Shown: positions 1 to 4,067 of the stretch, in pieces
How the letters are laid out: every line of letters begins with the position of its first letter
How positions within the stretch are numbered: position 1 is the stretch's first letter
Source: Candidatus Bipolaricaulota bacterium
GTDB taxonomy: Bacteria > Bipolaricaulota > Bipolaricaulia > UBA7950 > UBA9294
NCBI GenBank assembly: GCA_021129875.1
Contig: JAJOKK010000176.1
Span: 1 to 6,746 of the forward strand
Direction of reading: 5' to 3'
DNA length: 6,746 nucleotides
Made by a program: the position numbers and the translations under genes
The notes under the pieces: generated by a model
Databases searched by the model: none
What the model was told of the DNA's origin: nothing
The model's input: the letters and a program-made list of their open reading frames with translations, nothing else

Positions 1-71
1 ACCAGATCGACATCTTTGCGCACCAGATTAACATCTCCTTTGGTCGCTGGTTTGTCGTGGTCTGCGTTCAT
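1..71 (-). CDS. N-terminal fragment of an unknown protein, possible coiled coil (partial)
   Basis: The start is clear. On the minus strand an AAGGAGG-like ribosome binding site (about 77-83) lies 5 nt before an ATG at 71-69, and the frame stays open to the window edge. The 23 visible codons begin MNADHDKPATKGDVNLVRKD and continue VDL. The charged segment with regularly spaced hydrophobic residues resembles the ATK-x-D-L-x-x-VR pattern that often opens small coiled-coil proteins, but that is only an impression. No domain, signal peptide or catalytic motif is visible, and I do not recognise the gene. A weak minus-strand promoter (TTGCCC, 17-nt spacer, TACGCT, about 92-120) lies just upstream. 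The rest of the gene is outside the window. Confidence 0.55.
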   Translation of the reverse strand, partial: MNADHDKPATKGDVNLVRKDVDL

Positions 72-133
72 CGTCTCCTCCTTCTCTGAGCAGAGCGTAC
101 CGGCAATCTGTGTGTCGGGCAAATTTTCAATCA

Positions 134-169
134 GTCCATAGGGCATGGTCCATAGTCCGTGGTCCATAG
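134..169. repeat. Three direct repeats of GTCCATAG with a 14-nt period
   Basis: GTCCATAG occurs at 134-141, 148-155 and 162-169, separated by 6-nt spacers (ggcatg and tccgtg). The block is intergenic, between the partial gene at 1-71 and the decayed coding remnant that begins near 199. It could be a short tandem repeat spread elsewhere in the genome or a multi-site binding region. The copy number is low and no known site is recognised. Confidence 0.6.
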
Positions 170-198
170 TCGAAAAAACGTCAGACCCCGCGCCTTTG

Positions 199-437
199 AT
201 CGCCGACACCCTGTGCAGTATGTTGGCCCAAAAGCTGCGTGGGTTTGAGCGTTGCGATATCCCCCCAAGCTGTACCGCGACTTTGTCCGCGAGAAAGGGG
301 AGATCAAGGTGCAAGGCGGTACGGTTACCTGCCCGAAGCAGGCGCACAACCCGGTCCTGCGGAAGGTCCAGTGGCAGCACCTTCCGCAACAACTGGACGG
401 TCTCGTGGGAGCCAGCCTGGCCCTACGCTTCCTAAGC
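199..437 (+). pseudogene. Frame-broken remnant, possibly the C-terminal part of a transposase
   Basis: Two overlapping frames join into one plausible protein. From 199 the frame reads IADTLCSMLAQKLRGFERCD. At the six-C run at 261-266 the sense moves to the neighbouring frame, PPKLYRDFVREKGEIKVQGG, then TCPKQAHNPVLRKV and finally LALRFLS near 437. The helix-rich segment, the charged strand and the hydrophobic end read like real coding sequence, whereas the continuation of either frame alone does not. From memory, the K-x-HNPVLR block with a helix before it resembles the C-terminal region of some DDE-type transposases, but no catalytic DDE residues are present and no inverted-repeat ends are visible. 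Loss of one C in the homopolymer would explain the break, either as a true mutation or as an assembly error. The family assignment is weak. Confidence 0.33.
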
Positions 438-574
438 GAACAGAGGGGAAACTTCTATATCGATGTGACGGTTATACCCGTGCGAAAATCGGTGATCATC
501 TTTCAGCCGGGATTCATCCATATTCACAAAAGTGGACCGGCACAAAGCCCGCCACGCTCACTTCTGAGCAAAAC

Positions 575-634
575 GGTCTCCGGGGCAAAGTAAAGCTTGC
601 CGTCGTTCCACTACTCGACTGGCGGGGGTAACCT
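575..634 (-). pseudogene. Decayed second copy of the NrdD glycyl-radical tail
   Basis: On the minus strand this stretch repeats the end of the small gene at 1259-1456. The 18 bases at 595-612 are identical to 1315-1332, and similarity continues upstream. With one missing base allowed, the reading is GYPRPVE, stop, WNDGK, against GYLRPVEQWNDGK in the intact copy. The glutamine codon CAG has become TAG and a 1-nt deletion lies just before it. Beyond WNDGK the similarity fades, and the sequence before GY is replaced by half of an inverted repeat (see 614-644). This is a non-functional remnant of a second radical-tail gene or of a duplicated nrdD end. No catalytic nrdD sequence remains beside it. 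Confidence 0.6.
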
Positions 635-644
635 GCCAGTCGAG
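614..644. repeat. Inverted repeat: 10-bp perfect stem, 11-nt loop
   Basis: The arms CTCGACTGGC (614-623) and GCCAGTCGAG (635-644) are perfect complements around an 11-nt loop containing five G. There is no T-run on either side, so it is not a standard intrinsic terminator. The left arm overlaps the decayed NrdD tail copy, so the structure may come from an inverted duplication that interrupted that copy. It lies about 60 nt past the DUF2442 stop codon and could also be a 3' end structure of that transcript. Confidence 0.65.
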
Positions 645-648
645 GTGA

Positions 649-664
649 GCGCCCGAAAGGGTGC
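649..664. repeat. Small hairpin with GAAA tetraloop (plus-strand reading)
   Basis: GCGCCC (649-654), GAAA (655-658) and GGGTGC (659-664) form a 6-bp stem with one G-T wobble, closed by a GNRA tetraloop when read as plus-strand RNA. It follows the 614-644 hairpin after only 4 nt. GNRA loops are typical of structured RNA, but the pair of hairpins matches no RNA family I recognise, and no transcript on the plus strand is evident. Confidence 0.45.
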
Positions 665-702
665 ATGCCGAAGCTGGTCAACGTTGAATCACTTGTTCGA
701 TC

Positions 703-966
703 CTATTGATATATAAGGGGCGTTTCGCTCGTATTCTCCAAGGAGTGGAGATCGAGATCGATATCGAGCGTGGGCCAATATAAGTGGAACCCGTGTTGGA
801 GTCCGATGTTCAGAATGTCTGCAACGGTTGCGTCTTTGAACCAAGGGAAGTCGTCGTAAGGTAGGAAATACTCCTTCCCCTGGGCATACAGCCAAAGGCC
901 ATGAACGTCGATATTGAGAACCTCAACCCGGGAAGTGCTTCTTCCAAGCGTTTTCGATTTCATCAC
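703..966 (-). CDS. DUF2442 domain protein
   Basis: This 87-residue protein starts at the ATG at 966-964, with AAGGAG (970-975 region) 7 nt upstream, and ends with TAG. The frame is open further upstream, but the ribosome binding site fixes this start. Residues about 12-72 fit DUF2442: a first strand VEVLNIDVHGLWLYAQGKEY, the core FPWFKDATVADILN, then HLYWPTLDIDLDLHSL, matching the family pattern of W-F-x-x-A-T, a helix, and WP-x-LD-x-D-x-x-L. The family has no proven biochemical role that I can state. Such genes commonly sit directly after a DUF4160 gene, and the pair has been suspected to be toxin-antitoxin-like. Here the upstream partner is damaged while this gene looks intact. It is probably cytoplasmic, with no signal or membrane segment. 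Confidence 0.8.
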   Translation of the reverse strand: MMKSKTLGRSTSRVEVLNIDVHGLWLYAQGKEYFLPYDDFPWFKDATVADILNIGLQHGFHLYWPTLDIDLDLHSLENTSETPLIYQ

Positions 967-977
967 AGTGCTCCTTG

Positions 978-1015
978 GTTCTTCGCAAGAAACACCTCGG
1001 GTTCTTGCGAAGAAC
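978..1015. repeat. Inverted repeat: 14-bp perfect stem, 10-nt loop
   Basis: GTTCTTCGCAAGAA (978-991) is the exact reverse complement of TTCTTGCGAAGAAC (1002-1015), with a 10-nt loop. On the minus strand it ends 2-3 nt before the AAGGAG ribosome binding site of the DUF2442 gene, so in mRNA it could affect access to that site. There is no U-run. It also sits exactly where the DUF4160 reading frame breaks, so it may be the scar of a deletion or of a mobile repeat. Confidence 0.75.
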
Positions 1016-1049
1016 TTCGCCTCACCGTCTGTGCAATATGCGTATACAT

Positions 1050-1087
1050 ACATCCTCTCCTCTTCACGCGAGAAGAGGAGAGGATGT
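1050..1087. repeat. Inverted repeat: 16-bp perfect stem, 6-nt loop
   Basis: CATCCTCTCCTCTTC (1051-1065) pairs exactly with GAAGAGGAGAGGATG (1072-1086) around ACGCGA, and A1050-T1087 adds a sixteenth pair. One arm is purine-only apart from its last two bases and the other is pyrimidine-rich. On the minus strand the downstream arm encodes REEERM of the damaged DUF4160 gene. The upstream arm replaces the part of the gene where the N-terminal strand should be, which suggests that an inverted copy of the coding sequence overwrote it. It is not followed by a T-run. Confidence 0.75.
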
Positions 1088-1140
1088 GATTCTTGTATCA
1101 AAATATTGTCAGGGTCATAGCACATTATTGCACAAGTCTA

Positions 1141-1258
1141 TGATGATGCAAGATAGACTCGCTCGAACATTGTTGCTCTCGATCCGCATAATACCCGCCA
1201 TGCTGACCTGAGAGCACATCGACCTGGGTGGGCTGCAATCTTGTGCCGATCTTAGTCT
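1141..1258. other. Spacer downstream of the reductase tail gene; no gene seen
   Basis: Between the stop of the radical-tail gene (1259) and the damaged DUF4160 gene there is no convincing coding sequence on either strand. The longest minus-strand candidate is about 34 codons and lacks a proper ribosome binding site. No GC-rich hairpin with a T-run is visible, so I cannot place a terminator for the reductase transcript. No activase gene (nrdG) is present here, although this is a common place for it. Confidence 0.5.
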
Positions 1259-1456
1259 CTACATATGCACCACCGGTGTGGTGGAATACGTCTTCCGATC
1301 GGCGAACTCAACCTGCTTGCCGTCGTTCCACTGTTCGACCGGCCGAAGGTATCCGACGACCCGCGAATAGACCTCTGCTCTTTGTCTCTCTTCTGCGGAT
1401 ATGATTGTTCCGTCTTCCAGAATCAGGTTGCCATCTCTATCTTCTTTATAGTTCAA
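1259..1456 (-). CDS. Stand-alone glycyl-radical tail of anaerobic ribonucleotide reductase (split NrdD C-terminus)
   Basis: This 65-residue protein carries SRVVGYLRPV at residues 31-40. RVVGY is the NrdD glycyl-radical motif, with Gly35 the likely radical site. RPVEQWNDGKQVEFADRK follows, as at the C-terminus of many bacterial and archaeal NrdD proteins. The glycine would be oxidised to a radical by the NrdG activase with S-adenosylmethionine and would then generate the active-site thiyl radical in NrdD. The start is TTG at 1456-1454. A perfect AAGGAGG (1465-1471) lies 8 nt upstream, and no other start codon in this frame is placed so well. The gene overlaps the end of the large nrdD frame by 11 nt in the +1 frame, so translational coupling is expected. 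It resembles in concept the spare radical domain GrcA/YfiD of pyruvate formate-lyase. The alternative is a frameshift mutation or sequencing error in one nrdD gene. Confidence 0.8.
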   Translation of the reverse strand: MNYKEDRDGNLILEDGTIISAEERQRAEVYSRVVGYLRPVEQWNDGKQVEFADRKTYSTTPVVHM

Positions 1457-3539
1457 TCTTAACGCCTCCTTGGTGGCTCTTGTGTTCTGTGCAGGTTTCT
1501 GCGTTTTGCAGTAGTTCTTCGTCGCATTTGGGGCAGTGCTTGTGCTCTCCCGGGATGTAGCCGTGTTCGGGACAGATCGAGAAGGTCGGGGTGAGGGTGT
1601 AGTACGGAAGGTGAAAATTCTCGGCGATCCTCCGCACAAGCTTCTTCGCCGCTTCCGGGCTCGGGGAGCGTTCGCCGAGGAAGGCGTGAAAGACGGTCCC
1701 GCCGGTGTAGCGTGCCTGAAGCGGGTCTTGCATCTGCAACGCCGCGAAGAGGTCCTCGGTCAGTCCGACTGGGAGGTGAGTGGAGTTTGTGTAGTAGGGG
1801 GTTTTCCCCTCATAACTTTCGAGGTTGTAGATGCGGATATCCGGGTAGCGATCGAGGTCCTTCTTGGCCAGTCGATAGCTTGCCCCCTCGGCCGGGGTCG
1901 CCTCCAGGTTGAAGATCGATCCGGTCTCTGCCTGAAACTCACTCAGCCTCTCCCGCATGAAGTTAAGGGTGTCCAGAGCAAAGGCCTGTCCTTCTTCTTC
2001 TGCAATCGAGATACCTCGCAGGTTCAGCAGCGCCTCGTTCATCCCAATCAGGCCGATGGTGGAGAAGTGGTTTGTCCAGTATCCGCCCGTGCTCTCTTTG
2101 ATCTCACTCAGGTAGAACTTCGAGTAGGGATAGAGCCCCTTCTCGGTGAGAGTCTCCAGCGTCTTCCGCTTGATGATCAGCGATTCCTTTGACAGATCCA
2201 TCAGAGTGTTCAATCGCGCGAAGAAATCGACCTCATCCTTTGCTAGGTATCCGAGGCGCGGCATGTTGATCGTCACCACGCCAATTGAGCCGGTCAGCGG
2301 ATTCGCCCCGAACAGCCCCCCACCACGCTTACGCAACTCGCGGTTGTCGATCCGCAGTCGACAACACATCGACCTTGCATCCTCAGGCTTCATGTCGCTG
2401 CCGATGAAATTTGAAAAATAAGGGATTCCGTATTTTGCGGTCATATTCCATACCGGTTTAAGGTTTTCGTTCTCCCAGTCGAAGTCCTCGGTGATGTTGT
2501 AGGTGGGGATGGGAAAGGTGAACGGTCGCTCGTGCATATCACCTTCGACCATCACTTCGGCAAAAGCGCGGTTAAACATATCCATCTCGCGCTGGTAGTC
2601 GCCGTAGACCGTATCCTGTAGCTTTCCGCCTACAATCACCGGTTCGCCTTTCATGTAACGAGGGACCTCTAAATCAAGCGTAACATTTGTAAATGGAGTC
2701 TGAAACCCAACGCGCGTGGGGACGTTGATGTTGTACACAAACTCCTGCACGTTCTGCTTCACCTCGGCGTATGTCAGACGATCGGCGCGGATGAACGGGG
2801 CAAGGTAGGTGTCGAGGTTGGAGAAGGCCTGCGCCCCGGCCGACTCACCTTGCAGGGTGTACATGAAGTTCACGACCTGCAGGAGCGCCACCCGGAAGTG
2901 CCTTGCCGGACGGGATTCGATCTTCCCCCGCACCCCGCGAAAGCCGCGTAGCAGGAGATCTTTTAGGTCCCAGCCGACACAGTACGCGCCAAGTGTCCCT
3001 AAGTCGTGGATATGAAAGTCGCCGCGCTCGTGTGTCTCGCGCACCTCTTGTGGGTATATCTTGGAGAGCCAGTAACGGGAGATCACCCGATCGGTGATGT
3101 GGGTGTTGAGTCCCTGCAGCGAGTAGCTCATGTTGCTATTCTCTCGCACCCGCCAGTCGCGGTCGAACAGGTAGTCCTCTACCAGCGGAATCTCGGTCAA
3201 CAGACCCTTCAGCTCGCGCAGGTCTGCGTGCTGTTGGCGGTAAAGGATGTATGACTTGGCCGTGCGGATGTACCCCGCCTCGATTAGGGATTCCTCCACG
3301 AGGTCCTGGATCTCCTCCACTGTGGGGTACTCCCCAACGTACCGCTCGTCGATGAGTCGGATGACAAGCTCGGACAGACGCTTGGCAGCGACCTCGTCGG
3401 GAGAGCCCACCGCCCGCATCGCCTTCCAGATTGCGGTGGTGATCTTAACTTCGTCGAATAGAACAATACGGCCGTCGCGCTTGACAATATACTGAATGAT
3501 GATCCCCCCCAAATGCCCCGGGAATAAACCCGGGGACAA
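1446..3539 (-). CDS. nrdD: Anaerobic (class III) ribonucleoside-triphosphate reductase, catalytic subunit without its radical tail
   Basis: The enzyme reduces ribonucleoside triphosphates to deoxyribonucleotides under anaerobic conditions in the cytoplasm. Residues about 16-105 form an ATP-cone allosteric domain (YIVKRDGRIVLFDEVKI, then TAKSYILYRQQ). The NrdD body follows: FHIHDLGTLGAYCVGW (175-190), Cys392-Cys393 in MCCRLRID, GGGLFGANPLTGSIGVVTIN (406-425), GLIGMNEAL (496-504), TGGTVFHAFLGE (612-623). The end has the metal-binding cysteines CPEHGYIPGEHKHCPKC (656-672). Normally a glycyl-radical segment follows, but the frame stops after IEL at residue 697. That segment is in the overlapping gene at 1259-1456. 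The start is uncertain: TTG at 3539 opens the frame, but a likely promoter (3540-3569) would place transcription start inside it. TTG at 3512 or ATT at 3497 would remove only leader-like residues. Confidence 0.93.
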   Translation of the reverse strand: MSPGLFPGHLGGIIIQYIVKRDGRIVLFDEVKITTAIWKAMRAVGSPDEVAAKRLSELVIRLIDERYVGEYPTVEEIQDLVEESLIEAGYIRTAKSYILYRQQHADLRELKGLLTEIPLVEDYLFDRDWRVRENSNMSYSLQGLNTHITDRVISRYWLSKIYPQEVRETHERGDFHIHDLGTLGAYCVGWDLKDLLLRGFRGVRGKIESRPARHFRVALLQVVNFMYTLQGESAGAQAFSNLDTYLAPFIRADRLTYAEVKQNVQEFVYNINVPTRVGFQTPFTNVTLDLEVPRYMKGEPVIVGGKLQDTVYGDYQREMDMFNRAFAEVMVEGDMHERPFTFPIPTYNITEDFDWENENLKPVWNMTAKYGIPYFSNFIGSDMKPEDARSMCCRLRIDNRELRKRGGGLFGANPLTGSIGVVTINMPRLGYLAKDEVDFFARLNTLMDLSKESLIIKRKTLETLTEKGLYPYSKFYLSEIKESTGGYWTNHFSTIGLIGMNEALLNLRGISIAEEEGQAFALDTLNFMRERLSEFQAETGSIFNLEATPAEGASYRLAKKDLDRYPDIRIYNLESYEGKTPYYTNSTHLPVGLTEDLFAALQMQDPLQARYTGGTVFHAFLGERSPSPEAAKKLVRRIAENFHLPYYTLTPTFSICPEHGYIPGEHKHCPKCDEELLQNAETCTEHKSHQGGVKIEL
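1465..1471 (-). promoter_or_regulatory. Strong ribosome binding site for the radical-tail gene, inside the nrdD frame
   Basis: The minus strand reads AAGGAGG, 8 nt before TTG at 1456, within the last codons of the large nrdD frame (HQGGV). This near-perfect anti-SD match, at good spacing, is the main argument that the tail is translated as its own gene rather than being a broken nrdD end. Confidence 0.75.
3504..3510. repeat. Seven-G homopolymer (minus strand) at the 5' end of nrdD
   Basis: The run of seven C on the plus strand reads as seven G just upstream of the ATC-ATC-ATT-CAG codons that open the conserved NrdD sequence. It could act as a weak ribosome binding site for ATT at 3497, at about 6 nt spacing. 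If the run had one base fewer, an ATG at 3549 would be in frame with nrdD, so its true length matters for the start. Confidence 0.5.
3516..3535. repeat. GC-rich inverted repeat in the nrdD leader
   Basis: CCCCGGG (3516-3522) and CCCGGGG (3529-3535) form a perfect 7-bp stem with the loop AATAAA. The predicted nrdD transcription start lies at or beside its first arm, so the hairpin would form at the extreme 5' end of the mRNA, where it could protect the transcript or hide a start site. There is no T-run, which argues against an intrinsic terminator. Confidence 0.6.
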
Positions 3540-3569
3540 AGCCTAGCATTTTCTGGGGGAGGGAGTCAA
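3540..3569 (-). promoter_or_regulatory. Candidate nrdD promoter with extended -10
   Basis: On the minus strand TTGACT (3569-3564) is followed after 18 nt by TAGGCT (3545-3540), preceded by TGC as in an extended -10. The -35 is good and the -10 moderate. Transcription would start near 3533, inside the frame that opens at TTG 3539, so a downstream translation start would be used. Confidence 0.4.
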
Positions 3570-3640
3570 CTGGGGGTGACCGTTGATCTGCGGAGAAAAC
3601 CATGATGACCACGCTGTTAGAGCTGCGGGCTGTCGGGAAT

Positions 3641-3658
3641 AGGTGATAAAGATCACCT
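3641..3658. promoter_or_regulatory. CRP/FNR-family-like palindromic operator
   Basis: AGGTGATAAAGATCACCT is a perfect palindrome of 7-nt arms around AAAG. It contains GTGA-N6-TCAC, the CRP core, and also fits the spacing of an FNR-type box (TTGAT-N4-ATCAA) with G/C in place of the outer T/A. It sits between divergent nrdD and rpsT, centred at about 3649.5, roughly 94 nt upstream of the rpsT P1 start and about 116 nt upstream of the proposed nrdD start. Control of an oxygen-sensitive reductase by a CRP/FNR-family regulator would make sense, but the regulator is unknown. Confidence 0.45.
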
Positions 3659-3708
3659 TCAGGTAGCCTCTCGCTCAGCAAACAGGATTGCGGAGACAAT
3701 TCGGTTGC

Positions 3709-3737
3709 TTGACTCACCCGGCCCGATCAGCTAAAAT
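3709..3737 (+). promoter_or_regulatory. rpsT promoter P1 (sigma70-like)
   Basis: TTGACT (3709-3714) and TAAAAT (3732-3737) are separated by the ideal 17 nt. Each hexamer differs from consensus at one position. Transcription would begin near 3744, giving a leader of about 50 nt. Confidence 0.7.
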
Positions 3738-3766
3738 TGTGAACTATCTCAGCGGTGCAATATAAT
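3737..3766 (+). promoter_or_regulatory. rpsT promoter P2 (sigma70-like)
   Basis: A perfect TATAAT (3761-3766) follows TTGTGA (3737-3742) after 18 nt. Transcription would start near 3773 with a leader of about 20 nt containing only the ribosome binding site. Tandem promoters also drive rpsT in E. coli. Confidence 0.55.
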
Positions 3767-3780
3767 AACGAGTAGTCTAC

Positions 3781-3789
3781 AGAGGTGAT
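3781..3789 (+). promoter_or_regulatory. Ribosome binding site that places the rpsT start at ATT 3794
   Basis: AGAGGTGAT matches the anti-Shine-Dalgarno complement over nearly its whole length. Its GAGG core is 8 nt from ATT 3794, a good distance, but only 2 nt from ATG 3788, and it overlaps GTG 3785. The spacing therefore favours the ATT codon. Confidence 0.6.
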
Positions 3790-3793
3790 GAAG

Positions 3794-4054
3794 ATTCCTA
3801 ATATTCGTTCAGCGAAGAAGCGGCTCCGGCAGAATAAGAAGCGATGGGAGCTTAACCGAGTGCGGAAGATGGCGATAAAGCAGGTTGTCAAGCAGATCCG
3901 TTCGTTTATTGTCTCCCAAGACAAGGAAGCGGCCCGAGCCCTCCTTCCGCAACTCAATAAGGCCACCGATAAGGCCGCCAAGCATAATACGATTCACAAG
4001 AACAAGGCGAGCCGGATCAAATCGCGGTGGACAAAGAAGATAGAGTCGCTCTAG
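3794..4054 (+). CDS. rpsT: Small ribosomal subunit protein S20 (bS20), probable AUU start
   Basis: S20 is a primary 16S rRNA-binding protein of the 30S subunit. The product is about 86 residues, normal for the family, very basic and helical. The N-terminus reads PNIRSAKKRLRQNKKRWELN, matching the family opening MPNIKSAKKR, and the C-terminus has the usual HNTIHKNKASRIKSR segment. In this alignment the family's first Met corresponds to the ATT codon at 3794. The ribosome binding site fits ATT and not the ATG at 3788 or GTG at 3785, which would add MMK or MK. E. coli rpsT starts at UUG and is autoregulated at translation, so a weak start codon has precedent. Two promoters precede the gene. secF follows after 13 nt, so the two are likely cotranscribed. 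Confidence 0.92.
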   Translation: MPNIRSAKKRLRQNKKRWELNRVRKMAIKQVVKQIRSFIVSQDKEAARALLPQLNKATDKAAKHNTIHKNKASRIKSRWTKKIESL

Positions 4055-4067
4055 AGGAGGCCAGAGT

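Larger units (their letters stand above)
923..1125 (-). pseudogene. Damaged DUF4160-type gene upstream of DUF2442
   Basis: Two pieces of a DUF4160-like protein are visible in different frames. The first frame (open from 1125) gives FSREEERMYVYAY, then CTDGEAKFF, matching the family centre, which from memory runs FFS-x-EE-x-RM-HVHV-x-x-x-DGEAKFW. The two usual histidines are tyrosine here. A second frame gives KEHCDEIENAWKKHFPG, then TGA at 925-923, a typical DUF4160 C-terminus. Only 32 nt separate the two pieces, whereas roughly 25 residues would be expected, so the central helical region appears lost together with the frame. The break coincides with a 14-bp inverted repeat (978-1015). The usual N-terminal strand is not recognisable before the second hairpin (1051-1086). 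The surviving C-terminus overlaps the DUF2442 start, as expected for a coupled pair. Confidence 0.5.

Noticed and set aside
252..593. Intact 113-codon plus-strand gene
   Set aside because: Only the first part (to about 437) reads like protein, it has no ribosome binding site, and its natural upstream sequence is in another frame. It is described as a remnant instead.
614..664. Known riboswitch class
   Set aside because: The two hairpins do not match the conserved cores of riboswitches I know, and no gene begins downstream on the plus strand.
1446..1475. Programmed +1 frameshift joining nrdD to the radical tail, as in prfB
   Set aside because: The required shift is +1 and a Shine-Dalgarno-like sequence is present, but it lies much further from the CTA-TAA end than in prfB, and a good TTG start sits at ideal spacing. 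Separate initiation is simpler, though not proven.
1536..2192. Long plus-strand open frame opposite nrdD
   Set aside because: It is the antisense shadow of strongly conserved nrdD coding sequence, with no family resemblance of its own.
3516..3535. Intrinsic terminator at the GC-rich hairpin
   Set aside because: There is no T-run on either strand after the stem, and it lies at the 5' end of nrdD rather than after a gene.
3755..3770. NrdR-type box near GTGCAATATAATAACG
   Set aside because: Only the central AT-rich part resembles the NrdR consensus, there is no second box at the required spacing, and the TATAAT is better explained as the rpsT P2 -10.
3785..3790. GTG 3785 or ATG 3788 as the rpsT start
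   Set aside because: Both overlap or nearly touch the ribosome binding site and would add residues before the family N-terminus. ATT 3794 fits better.
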